DNA from: Torreya grandis | Lineage: Eukaryota > Streptophyta > Pinopsida > Cupressales > Taxaceae | Direction of reading: 5' to 3' | Length of the DNA stretch: 64,000 nt | NCBI GenBank assembly: GCA_037957365.1 | Contig: JARHVA010001175.1 | Span: 1,457,001 to 1,521,000, forward strand | In this document: positions 51,901 through 63,300 of the stretch, one piece after another | Layout of the letters: each line of letters starts with the position of its first letter | Position numbering within the stretch: the first letter of the stretch is position 1 | The notes under the pieces: generated by a model | Told to the model about the DNA's origin: nothing | Seen by the model: only the letters and a program-made list of their open reading frames with translations | The model's database searches: none | Translations under genes and position numbers: made by a program

Positions 51901-53740
51901 TCTATATTTTCAAGACTACATTAGCTATCCCATTTAAAAAATTTATGTGCTTATGACTAAATCAACCAACCCAATATAATTTTATTTTATTAGTTTTGAC
52001 TTTTGACTGTATCAACCATTCTAATAGTTCTATTAACTTGTTTAAATTCATTTCATGTTAAAATTTTCTCTTTTGATCTAAATCATTTTAATATTTATTT
52101 TTCATTTTTTATTCATAGAACTATGTTCCGATAGTTTAAGCATTTCAAGCCATGTTTTTAGAAATTTTAGTACCTTAATTTTTAAACTTTAATCATTTTA
52201 AAATTATGTCATGTGATAGTTTTATACCATAACATCTAAAACAACATTGTTAGGGGCCAATTTTTTTTTAGCACTTATTTTTCATTTATTGTTTTAATGT
52301 GATTGAATGTAATCTATCATTTTTTTAACATAATTTTATATTAGAATTTTTAAGTATATAGAATAGTGAACAATATTCTTGATCAATATTTATGCATGAT
52401 GGTTCCTCTGCAATAGTGAATTTAGTAATATAATATTTTGAAATGAGTAACAAAGATAAGTCACAAGTGGTAAGTCATAAGAATTTTTAATATAGTAAAT
52501 ATTATACATTCTCAATTTTATGATATTATTTTATAATAAAAGGTCAACATAATTTCAATTTCAATGCATAATACATATATTAATCTTTGTGTTGTGACTC
52601 TATTTGTTTCTCAGGATTCATGTTGGTCTAGTATATAGAGTTACTATTATATATATATATATATATATATCTATATATATATTTTTAATAATATAGTAAC
52701 CCTAAAATTCTAAATCTGACATAATGACCTAGAATATGTCATAGACAAATCACTATGAGTATAAACATCACCATGAACATATAATGTTTGAATGATTTGA
52801 TAGGTTCTAACACTTGCATTTTGATTTTTCCACCTTCCAATTTGAGTTTCCATTCTTAATGTTTGGTAATAATTTTGGTTTGATTTGTTGAACATGGTAT
52901 ATAGAATTTGACTTGGAAATTTTAAGTACTTTGAAATTAATTCAAATATTTTATATATTTGGTGCTTTGGCCGATAAATCTTTGGTATTTTGAAATAAAT
53001 AGGAATCCATCCTTATTTGGTGATAAAGGTGGTTGAAGTTGATAAATTGGAAAAATCATTAAATTAATCTTACCTCCAAATGATTTTTGTTTTTTTTTGT
53101 TTCATCTCCAAGTTTTTGAGTATATATATCACTCAAAAATTAATAATTTAGAGGCCTCACCAATTTTGTAAACTTTTTCAAACATTCAAAGTTAGTAGAC
53201 AAAGTGAATGGTGGTAGAGTAATTTATACACATCACATTGAATGTGATGTTTGTATAGGGGGTTGAGCTAAAATGGTTATTGGAACTCTCATTTGTTTCA
53301 TAAGATTTTCATAGAAGGAGAACTCTATAAATTTTTCATTCCCCTTTTTATTGGAATTCAAGTGTGGATATACGGTTGCCAAGTTCTTTGAACTATGGAT
53401 ATTTAGTTCTTACAACATTGTTTAAGTTCAAAACTTTGGTCATAATTATGTCTAATTTTTTTGAAAAGAAACTTATGAGTTCAAATACATATAATTAATT
53501 CATATCAATTAAATAATAAATAATACATGCACACTATTTTTTTGCATTCATGGTTCTTCTAGAACTAGAAATGCTTTCAAAGAATGGTTTTAGCTTTCAA
53601 GTTTATAGATTTTTATATTTGAGTTTTGAAACTACATAGATTGATGTTATAATAGGATATATCAAATGAGAATGATATTTTTCAAACTTTTATATTTATA
53701 TTTGATTTTTGAAAACATAAATGAAAATGATTATGGAATA
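48961..53740. other. AT-rich sequence without recognised features other than a microsatellite
   Basis: I found no coding signal on either strand. Small open frames are short and their composition follows the AT bias. A (TA)n tract lies at 52,647-52,682. Confidence 0.35.
52647..52682. repeat. (TA)n microsatellite
   Basis: Alternating TA for about 36 bases with a single C interruption. Confidence 0.95.
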
Positions 53741-53742
53741 AT

Positions 53743-54290
53743 GTGGTGAGATGGTCTATCTTCAGGATGGTCAATTACTTTAGGCATGAGATAGCCTTTA
53801 GTCTTCCTTTTTTCATTCTTAAATCCATGGAAACCTCTATTTATAAATTCAAAAATAATAATTATTCATACCAAAGGCATGAGGGGGTTATATTCTTGAT
53901 TTTCAAGTATTTTAAAGGCATGAATCAAATCATGTTGGATTTATCCTAGAATTAGCAAGACAAACCTAAACATGGGCTAGTGGACATAAGGAAGATTAAT
54001 AAAGTGTGGATTAATTATCTAGGGAGTCCAAGTAGGGTAAATGGTAATAATAAGAAAGGGACCAATAAATATATTGATAAGAAAGGAGATGATATCATTA
54101 AGGAATAAGATAATATCAAAAAGTGCCTCAGAGGTGTGGCTAAGTCCATTGTCTTTAACAAAGAAAATCTTGAGAGGTATGGGCATAAAAGACTACAAGA
54201 TTTGTAGACTAAGAAATGGGAGGGTGAAGTTCTTATATGTGGAGAGGTGCATCTTATATTTTGATGAAAGGAATCTTGAGAGTTGTCAGG
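53743..54290 (+). pseudogene. Degraded relative of the LINE ORF3 protein, on the opposite strand
   Basis: The open segment 53,743-53,949 reads MVNYFRHEIAFSLPFFILKS, then RHEGVIFLIFKYFKG. These line up with FLNHFKHKVRLSFPFYLRYS and LHEGLILLIKGYYN of the LINE ORF3, with similar spacing. After a stop, another plus frame continues as DKPKHGLVDIRKINKVWINY, then GVAKSIVFNKENLERYGHKR and KKWEGEVLICGEVHLIF, with few stops, up to about 54,290. The upstream part equivalent to the ORF3 N-terminus is not found. There is no RT or RNase H next to it. The alignment is by eye and rests on about 50 residues, so the relationship is probable but not certain. Confidence 0.5.
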
Positions 54291-54351
54291 GAAACCCCAG
54301 AACAATAAACATGCTTCAATCCCTACTGAGTCAGGATCTTGCTCTACCAAT

Positions 54352-55280
54352 TAGAACACATGTGATTACTTCTTGTATTAGCAACTAAACATGGAAATAT
54401 ACCAGAATCAATAAGTAACTAGAAATATGAAACAACACAGGAATTAAGAGACAATACACAATTGTATTATATACATGGAAGAATATACAATAAGGAAGAT
54501 GCCACTTCTTCCTCCACCTCAAAGGTTCGCCACACCTCAAGACCTTCTTCCCTCTCTCTCTCGGTCCCAACAATCAACTCCAATACAGAATTGATGTTCA
54601 CCTCTCCAACCAGTCAGTAACACGCTGCCAGTTCACCAAGTACACAACCGTACTCCAAGTAGATCCCCTGCTCTCTGCTACCTGCAAATCACTAGACCTT
54701 ACTCACCATGTAGATATCTCTACACCCCTGAAGAACCCTTGTCCTTGCCTCACCAAGTCCTTATGATTCTTCAACCAGTACTCCAGTGGATCAGCTCCTT
54801 GACCTTGCAGACCTTGCAACTCTCCCTGATCATACACACTCAGCACCCCTTTGGAACTAGGAGGAGCTACACTAGCTCTCTCTAAAAGCTCTATGGCTTT
54901 CTAGCACACATTTACAATATAGCCCATGAGTCCATATATAGATCTCATGCTTACAATAATTAGACTAACCTAATTACAATAATTAGACTCACAACTCAAG
55001 ACTATGACTAGCCTTCAACATGCAAACTAACAGTCTCAAAATAGACTCTCCCGGATTCGTCATGCAAACTGCCTATTCTCACACAGGCTGCCGACATCGG
55101 CACCTCCAAGACCGATGTCGGTCGACAGGTAACCAACGTCGGTTACTTCCTCTTGCTATCTGCTCGACATCGTCTGATCAGACTGACGCCATTTCTCCTG
55201 CAACTAATTTTGCAACTCTGCATCCTCCGTGACTTCTCCTATTTGCATCCTGGTGAAGCTTTTAGCTCCACAACCTAACA
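54352..55280 (-). repeat. Ty1/copia LTR, about 0.93 kb
   Basis: On the minus strand it starts TGTTAGGTTGTGGAGC directly after a polypurine tract (CCAAGTGGGAGAT), a classic copia 3' LTR junction. The left end is set at about 54,352-54,361 from TG/CA-like ends and an adjoining PBS-like sequence, so that boundary is uncertain. The sequence is clearly richer in G and C than the surroundings. It contains a cluster of ACCGACGTCGGT-like units (55,085-55,195). Confidence 0.6.
55085..55195. repeat. Cluster of GACGTCGG-type palindromic units inside the copia LTR
   Basis: GCCGACATCGGC, ACCGATGTCGGT, AACGTCGGTT, GCTCGACATCG and GACGCC lie within 110 bases. They match the units of the internal array at 56,326-56,490. 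Confidence 0.65.
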
Positions 55281-55293
55281 ATCTCCCACTTGG
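55281..55293 (-). other. Copia polypurine tract
   Basis: Minus strand CCAAGTGGGAGAT immediately before the LTR start TGTTAGG. This is the standard primer for plus-strand synthesis in plant copia elements. Confidence 0.75.
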
Positions 55294-55299
55294 AGATAA

Positions 55300-55600
55300 A
55301 TATCTACACTTGTACCTGTACACCATCTAAATTATTCCCTAGCTTGTATCCCTCTTCAAGATCCATCCTGAAGACCAACCACCACACAACTGTGATGCTA
55401 TACCTGTCATTCAAGTAACTTGCCATATCCGAACCTACATATCCATGTAGTGAAGAACTTGACCCTGCAAAACAAGAACCCCTGTTGCTAGTCCCATTGA
55501 ACTGCCCTCCAGTACTCCTTCCCTGAATTGGCTCCATACTTTCTGACAACCCCCACTGCTTGGGAAAACTCAGGCCTACACTAGACCTCATGTGATTTCA
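55300..55600 (-). pseudogene. Copia RNase H region (truncated)
   Basis: The frame at 55,304-55,591 reads GTSNRGSCFAGSSSSLHGYV, GSDMASYLNDRYSIT and then VVWWLVFRMDLEEG. The first parts match ...GTSN-CL-F-GS--LHGYVDSDMAGDLN-RYSITGY... of copia RNase H, with DSD changed to GSD. The catalytic end of the domain (the ...STTEAEYIA... block) is missing, so an internal deletion removed it before the PPT. Confidence 0.7.
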
Positions 55601-55625
55601 AACCCTGTTTCAAGCTAAGCTTGAA

Positions 55626-56200
55626 CTATCCAGCCATTGGTGTGCTTACCGATTCTGCATCCTGCATAATGAACCTCGCCAACACCATCTTCACATCAGC
55701 TCCCACTGAAGATAGAATCTCCATGTCTCTTATGCCAAAGAATTTCGCTGCTCCAAATTCTTCATGACACACCTCTGAACTAACCTTACCTTTTAGTTCA
55801 GCGAATACCTGTATGTACAAGCTTGCTAGCAAATCACCCACATACAGTAACAAGATGTTGTCATGACTCATCATCCACCTGGTAAGATAAACACAATAGT
55901 CACACTGACATTGACTGAAGCCATGCTTAGTCATCCACCTGTCAAACCCTGTACCACTGTCCTGTAGCTTCCTCAAGACCATATGCCTTGGCCTTCCATC
56001 TCTTGTATCCATCCACTCTCTTCTCTAAAATGGGAATCCATCTCTCTCAATGCTTACTTCTAGCTGACAACTCTACCAAAAAATACCTATTTGGTTCTTC
56101 TCCAAGGACTCACTCCTCATCCATGCCAAGCTCCCATTGTATCTGGACTCTACCTGCATTGCTTCTTCACATCCTCCTAGTTCTTGACCATCAGTAAGCA
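55626..56200 (-). pseudogene. Copia reverse transcriptase (decayed, YVGD)
   Basis: The open frame 55,626-56,012 reads RWMTKHGFSQCQCDYCVYL and NILLLYVGDLLAS (active site near 55,833-55,844), ELKGKVSSEVCHEEFGAAKF and MQDAESVSTPMAG. These are the palm and C-terminal landmarks of copia RT, with YVGD instead of YVDD. The N-terminal part is weakly traceable to about 56,200 (ESLEKNQIGIFW, like ...MxSLxKNxTW-LV...). Fingers motifs are missing or shuffled. Confidence 0.8.
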
Positions 56201-56325
56201 ATATAAAGAAGGTGAACAATGAATATGAGTTTCACTTACCCTTTCCTGACCTCCACATGAGCGTTTGAGACTTGCTGTCCACCCAATATCTATTCCAGTG
56301 ATCGATCTCAGCCATCTCCCAGTCT

Positions 56326-56490
56326 GCTCCCGACCGATGTCGATTCCCTGCACTGACCTTGACTGCCGACGTTGTTTCCCTGGCCGACGCCGGTATCCTT
56401 TCAGCCGACGTTAGTTCCCTCATGGCCGACGTCGGTCTTCTTATTGCCGACATCGGTTACTGTGTGACTGACGTCGGTACCTGTGTTCGC
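56326..56490. repeat. Array of about seven ACCGACGTCGGT-like units, 18-24 bp period
   Basis: Units such as GCCGACGTTGTTTCCCTG, GCCGACGCCGGTATCCTT, GCCGACGTTAGTTCCCTC, GCCGACGTCGGTCTTCTT and GCCGACATCGGTTACTGT follow each other. The core GACGTC is palindromic and CpG-rich. The array occupies the place where copia integrase should be. Confidence 0.8.
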
Positions 56491-56659
56491 CTGTGAGTGA
56501 TAAATTTTTACCTGTGAGCTCTCCATGGATCAAAATCCTAATCAAATCAACCCTGCTCTACTCAGAATAATTCAATTCTCTCACCTAATCTTTGTCTGTC
56601 ATCTCCTCCATGAACACCAAGGCTTTCCAGTTCTTTAGCTTGTCAAAAACATATGTCTT

Positions 56660-56944
56660 CTACTTCAGAACCTGCATTCTCCTTCTACATATGTGACTAA
56701 GCCTATGAAGCCACATCTCTGCAACAGAAGGTGAATCAGCAATATAAGTAGATAGATAAAGGATACCTACTTTCTTACCACCATCTAATTCAAGTGTATC
56801 CACTGTGAGAGTTACAGAATATCTCCCATCACCCAAATTTCTTGAAGAAATTAGACTCATCATTAAAATGGGCCTTAATATGGTATTATCAAGAGAAAGG
56901 TAGTAATTTTTTATCAATTGCATCTTTGAAAATATAGTTTTCAC
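56660..56944 (-). pseudogene. Copia GAG-pre-integrase segment
   Basis: The frame reads LGDGRYSVTLTVDTLELDGG, KKVGILYLSTYIADSPS and EMWLHRLSHICRRRMQVLK. The last part corresponds to ...WH-RLGHIS--G-Q-L... at the start of the integrase zinc finger. Only about 800 bases separate this from the RT active site, where an intact element has about 1.9 kb, so integrase is largely deleted. No gag or 5' LTR is seen beyond 56,950. Confidence 0.6.
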
Positions 56945-56949
56945 TTGAA

Positions 56950-58770
56950 ACTAAGTTTTATTATGTTTCTATTTGGACTTTGGTTTATTTTCATTTTTAG
57001 CCCAAGTAATAGAATATGTAAATAATATGATTAAGATTAATCATGTAGTCAGTTTAGGATTTTGATGAAATTGGTATGGTCCTAAAAAAATGCATGTATA
57101 TGTTGTATCTCATAATATTTTGTGAAGGTTCATTCATACATATTATAAACTAATATATGGTTTTATAATAATATTGATTTGTGTGGAAATTTTGAAGTTC
57201 ATTTTGTCTTGTTTGATTAAGATAAAGTCAAAGATTATTTGTATGAGCATATTTGTTTTTTATTTTTCATACTACATAATAATAATATTTATGAAAGCTG
57301 GTATGTAATAATGGTTTCAGTTGAAGGTAAAAATGTATAAAATGACTTCAATTTATTAAAAAAAATTAGATCAGTTTATTATGTTTAGAATAATTTATAA
57401 GTCTATAATAGTATGAAAAATAATTTTATTTTCAATATAATTCAAAATTTTATGATAATTTGAAAAATGCTTGAAATGGAATGACATAAGTATCTCATTT
57501 GGTTTTAATTTTAAATATATAAACATGTATGGTTGTATTTGAGTCTCTCAAAGTATAGATATGAACATATGTGGTAGAGGAAGTCTTAAAAATAATAATG
57601 AAACCCCACCTCAGAATAATTACAAAGGCAAACCCTTTTAGGTTGAATATTTTCTAATGCATTTTCATGATGTTTTATTTATGTATCAAGAGTATCTTTA
57701 AATTTTTATGATAAGGACCCTAATTGTGGGGATGTTCTTAATTATATTTCACATTATTCTTTATCTCTTTGTGGTAAAAATTTATGTAATGAAATGAGAC
57801 AAGGCAATTGGTGATCTCATCCTTTGGGGCACATTTCAACAAGTGTTTCTTCTCAAGAGATGCATACTTATAAAAATTAAATATTTATCATATGTTTATT
57901 GAAATTAATACAAATATTTCCAATAATTATATTCTAATCACTCCAAATTGCATAGTTATTTCTCCTAATACTATTAATTCATCTAATAAAAAATACATTA
58001 TTAATCCTTCATCCTAACCTATATAAATGCATATAATGAATAAATTTAAACTTGAAATTGATGGATAATAAAGAGGCATAAATGTTTTTGAATTTCTATC
58101 CTTGACAATGGAATATACTGAGTACAAGACTAAACTTGAGGCTCCACTAATTGATCTAGTTTCTATCATGACCCCACCAATTGGCATTGTGGTATTACTG
58201 AGTTACTAAGGTCTAGTGTCATGCTATTCGGATTATGGTCAGAATTGACCCATTCTTTTCCTTTTCAATTTTAATGATATATATATATATGGCCAAGGAG
58301 CCTATATATTTTTTGTACATATATGTATATAAAAGTGTATATGTTTAAAAGAATCTCTTCCTCTTTAGGCTTTTTAAGCTAGTGTGAGACGTTATAAGTT
58401 ACACATACATTCAAAAGTTTTTATTCAAATTAGGTAAATGAGTGATTAACCTTGGCATGAGTACATACTTATATATAAATAATTTTAATTATTGAATTTA
58501 ACTATCAAATTTAGTGTTGCATTAATCTAAATGCTTAGGCTTTTTGGGATAAGAGTATAAAGTTTATTAAGTGAATTGTATTACCTCAAACATTATGCAT
58601 GGTATTGAAAAGGGTGTCTAAGAATGAGAGTTGTATGCATTATAAATAAAGGCCTTATTTTTAATTATTTGGTATTTGTCTTTAGTGTAAGGGTGAAAGT
58701 GTGCATTGAATGCCTATGTGGTAAAGGAAATTAAAAAGCAAAGGAAACATTATATTCCCCCAAACTGTGA
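56950..58770. other. AT-rich sequence, no feature recognised
   Basis: Stop-rich in all frames, with no retroelement signature I can support. The abrupt change of base composition at about 56,950 marks the right edge of the copia remnant. Confidence 0.4.
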
Positions 58771-58774
58771 TGTT

Positions 58775-58930
58775 ATTAAATGTCTAATGGAAGATATGAT
58801 TCCTCCTTAATACAAAGATGAATGCTAAATGGAACTTTATTTTATTCTATGTGGTATAGCTACAGACTTGAAAGGAGATCAATTTTTAACATGAAATAGA
58901 TTTTTTAGGGTTTTTATGACATGAGTAGTA
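58775..58930 (+). repeat. Partial copy of the 0.48-kb unit (first about 150 bp)
   Basis: Runs from TGGAAGATATGATTCCTCC to GGGTTTTTATGACATGAG, then breaks off and restarts as the next copy. Confidence 0.85.
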
Positions 58931-59399
58931 TATGATTCCTCCTTAATACAAAGATGAATTCTACATGAAACTTTATTTTATTCTATGTGGTATAGCTACT
59001 AACTTGAAAGGAGATCAATTTTTAACATGAAATATATTTTTTAGGGTTTTGATGGAATCAGTATCCATGACATGGGCTTTTTACTAAAGATAAGGGTAAA
59101 GAAGAAAGTTTTCAATGGAGGAAATAATGGAGTTCTAGACCTATATCTCAACCACTACACTATGAGGAGATTTTGGAGAGTATTCAGGGTTTCTAGGCCT
59201 ATATTTTGGTGTGCCTTGTTGGTTAGATGTATTAGATGGTGACAAAAGAGGAAAATAGAAGTAGGAGGGAATAAGAAGAGGGTATATATGTGCACATGGG
59301 TTTGCTAAGGTGCTTCTACTGCTAGGATGACACCACAAGGAGAGAACAACTTTAAAATAAAAACCTTTCATTTACATATTTTAGGCATGTGAATCCCTT
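58931..59399 (+). repeat. Copy A of the 0.48-kb unit (direct)
   Basis: Lacks only the first few bases of the unit. It includes TGAAAGGAGATCAATTTTTA, TATCTCAACCACTAC, GTAGATGTATTAGATGGTGA-like and the end GGCATGTGAATCCCTT. Confidence 0.9.
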
Positions 59400-59401
59400 A
59401 T

Positions 59402-59782
59402 TCTCATGCACACATCTCTACCCTCTTATTATTCCCTTTTGCTTATATTTTCCTCCTTTGTCACCATCTAATACATCTACCCAACAAGGCACCCCAAAAT
59501 ATAGGCCTAAAAACCCTGAATTCTCTCCAAAATCTCCTCATAGAGTAGTGGTTGAGATATAGGTATAGAAATCCATTATTTCCTCCATTTCAAACCTTCT
59601 TCTTTACCCTTATCTTTAGTCAAAGGCCCATGTCATGGACTAATAATGTCATAAAAACCCTAAAAAATCTATTTCATGTTAAAAATTGATCTCCTTTCAA
59701 GTCTATAGCTATACCACATAGAATAAAAAAAAGTTTCATGTAGAATTTGTCTTTGTATTAAGGAGGAATCATATCTTCCATC
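59402..59782 (-). repeat. Copy B of the 0.48-kb unit (inverted)
   Basis: The reverse complement matches the first about 380 bases of copy C, from GATGGAAGATATGATTCC to GAGATGTGTGCATG. The last about 95 bases of the unit are absent. Confidence 0.9.
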
Positions 59783-59811
59783 CACATTTAATATAATTCA
59801 TTTACATATTA

Positions 59812-60302
59812 AATAAAATGTTTGATGGAAGATATGATTCCTCCTTAATACAAATTGAATGCTACATGGAACTTTATTTTATTCTATACGGTATAGCTAC
59901 AAACTTGAAAGGAGATCAATTTTTAACAGGAAATAGATTTTTTAGGGTTTTGATGGCATCATTAGTCCATGACATGGGCCTTTGACTAAATATAAGGGAA
60001 AATAAGAAGGTTTACAATGGAGGAAATAATGAAGTTCTAGACCTATATCTCAACCACTACTCTATGAGGAGATTTTGGAGAGTTTTTTAGGGTTTTTAGG
60101 CCTATATTTTGGGGTGCCTTATTGGGTAGATGTATTAGATGGTGACAAAGGAGGGAGATAGAAGTAGAAGGGAATAAGAAGAGGGTAGAGATGTGTGCAT
60201 GGGTTTTCTAACGTGCTTATACTACTAGGATGACACCACAAGGAGAGAAAAAATTTAAAATAAAAACATTTCATTTACATATTTTAGGCATGTGAATCCC
60301 TT
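59812..60302 (+). repeat. Copy C of the 0.48-kb unit (direct)
   Basis: Full unit, starting AAAATGTTTGATGGAAGATA and ending GGCATGTGAATCCCTT, the same end as copy A. With copy B it forms a hairpin with arms of about 380 bases and a loop of about 40. Confidence 0.9.
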
Positions 60303-63300
60303 CCTTGTTTATATTTTGTTAAATATATTTTATTTTAGTTTTGTAAAGCTCTTTTGCGAAGCATATTGGGGCATACACCCATGTTGGTATGTTTTTCCAT
60401 ACCCACATAGATCTATGTCATGGCCAGGTGTAAGAGGGTTTATATGGATGAAATTACATGAAAAACCTCTTATTATGTCCTAGGTTTCCTAGATGAGTTC
60501 GCTAGTTTCTAAAATTAATTAGGCCAAAATGATTATTTGGTTGTAGTTAAAATGATTTTTGGGTGTATTATATTGGGGAAATTTTATTTACTACATATTT
60601 AAATTTGAGGGTTGATTCATAAAATATTTATGCATTTTATTTATATGTTGATGATATATAAAACCCTCCCCAAATCTTGACATTAATACTTGGATGAAAA
60701 AATACTATGGTTAGTTAGTAAATTGATAATATACATTTCCATGTCGAATATCCTTCTTGAGCATAAAATTTAGCAGGTATAATTACATTTGTTCACCTTT
60801 CATTCTTGGTGATATCTTGGTTATAGCCTCCATAATGAATAAGACCTCTTAATATGACTAAATATGTAATACTACAACCCTATTGCAATAAACTCCCACT
60901 TAAAAAAAAATAGTGTTATTCATGCATTTCTTGTTGAGATGTGGTTACCCCTCATATGGCAAGATTGTGGCTTTAATTGTCAACTATGAAAGCTAACACT
61001 AGAAATTAACATACAAGATGATTTACCTATTGGGCATCCATAACATGCTTATATGGTTCTTAATATATAATGCTTACTTATTTGAATGGGCATTTGTTGA
61101 TCTTACAATCATTATGGTTTATATGGTTGGGTATACAAAAACGAAAGGTGGAAAACTAGTGTATATCCACTTAGTTGTGCTTTTGTATGGTAAGACACAA
61201 TTGATTCTATGTAGATATGTTGAAATTATTTTTCTTGTGTCCTTATTAGTATTGCTTAGATTCAGATTTAATTTTTAAAAAGGATGGTTGTGAGAGGTTT
61301 TTCTTTAAATGATAAGAGGTCACATTGATATTTTCCTTACTTTCATGGCTTACATTTGACATTAGCTTTCCTTTAGTGGTGGCTAGAAAATGTTTAGAAT
61401 TTTATGTTAAGTAAGAAATAAATAGCTACCTTACACTTTTAATTGGATTATTTTACCTTGGATGGTTGTGTTCACATGAGGGAATGAATTGTGACTAGTT
61501 ATGAGAAGATGAGAATTGAAATTCTCTTGGTTATTGTAGCCATTCATATGCTTGATATGTACATGGTTGTTATTGTTATACAAAATCTACATGGTTTACA
61601 TTCATTTTTCTTATTTTGTAGTTTTATATGATGGTGCATTAATGACTATTCTTTTAAAAAATAGTACAACAATAATTTATAGGCTACCCATGATTGGTCA
61701 ATGTGGGATTATGCTCATTTGTAAGTTTTCCCTCCTATTGGACTTATATTATTAAAGTAGAATTTATTTTCCATAATGTTCACTAGGGAAGATATTCACA
61801 TTGCAAGATTTATGTTGACACATCATTTATCCCCCTTTCAATGCATGGATTTTATCCAATTGACCATCACTTGTTATTTGGTTTTCTTGATTTAATTATT
61901 ACATGATGAATACCATGTACATCACTGTTAACCCATGGAGGGTTTTAGGGTGATAAAGTGTTGGATGAGTTTATTTTAATGTTAAATTATTATAATTGGA
62001 ATATATTTTATTGAATGCTTGATTCAGACATTTATACTTGTGGGATAACATAATGGTCTCTTAGTACTTATGCCTTTGGTCTTGTATTTGTATACATATG
62101 TTAAAGCTATCGACTCTTATATTCTCTAGTGTTTCATTGTACTTATGAACAACATATTTATTTAAGGATTAATTATATTATGTTATAGATGTGTATTTGA
62201 TCACTCAACCTTAAGCATGACTAAATGTAAGTTATTAGAATTTATTGGTGTTGGAAAGAGTTACCCAAGTAGTTTAGTAATAAAAGGCTAATAAAACCAT
62301 GGTTAGAATATTTATGAAAATGAGTTAATATTATTTAAATTGTCTTAACTATTAAGCTATGTTATGTGATTTGATTATGTTATTATTTTCAATTGGTTAG
62401 TTATGGGGTGCTTGAAGCATTTCAAATGTATATACATAAAATTGGTAACCTTACTCTTGTGAACAAATATTGCTCAAGAAATTAAGTGTATATATATTTT
62501 TCATATATGTATTCATACATGTGGTTAATAAGGTCATCTCATGATAAGAAGTGCCAAAAATTATATTGCAAATGCACTATGTTATGGCCTTATGGGATTT
62601 GATTTATAATGTTATGTTTAGTAGTTTCTATTCCCACATTAACTTATGAAACCAACTAAATGGATGACCTTGTCCTTATAATACTACTCTTTCTAATATG
62701 TAATAATAATACAAACATATTACATTTTTGTTATCATTTATGTCAAGTGTTGGTAAACTGGTAAAATAATGAATTATTATTAATGTATAAGGGTGTGAGT
62801 TGAGAAATGATAAATGGTCATGAATATGACTTATTGGTTATCCTTAACTTGGGATTAAATGAAATTAACCATAAATAATAATTGTTAACTAGAATTATGG
62901 GTTGATGTTCCAATGCTCAACATGTTCTAATTTGATGCAATGCTCTTGGTATGCAAGGTTGGCCATATGCAAGTAAGGCTTTTGTGGCAACCTACTCATT
63001 GATAAATCAATAGCCGGTCTAAACTTATGACATGGTAATTATCCTAATGGCTGAATTGTCATTCAAGTTTGTCATTGTTCTTAATTTAAGGAGTTAGACT
63101 ATATTGTTAGTGTGAGAACACTATGTTCAAGAACTTTATAAACATAAATCTAACTAGGTAGCATAATCATATCAATTCATTTTAACAATTGGTGTTCATC
63201 TTGTACAAGGTAATAATTCCCATGGATGTGTTTGTGCTTGCTTAGTGGGTATGTTAAGGATGCCATGAAATTTTTATGTATACACACTATGGATAGGTGG

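Noticed and set aside
54015..54350. Minus-strand hydrophobic frame of 111 codons
   Set aside because: The plus strand carries the more protein-like trace related to ORF3; this frame is its shadow.
55020..55232. Plus-strand frame of 70 codons rich in H, R and S
   Set aside because: It lies in the copia LTR and results from GC-rich repeat units, not from a gene.
57590..58200. Coding-like plus-strand phrases such as EYKTKLEAPLIDL
   Set aside because: The phrases are short and separated by stops, with no recognisable domain order.
61018..61278. Plus-strand hydrophobic frame of 86 codons
   Set aside because: Composition follows the T-rich DNA; no motif, no partner gene and no repeat copy to support it.
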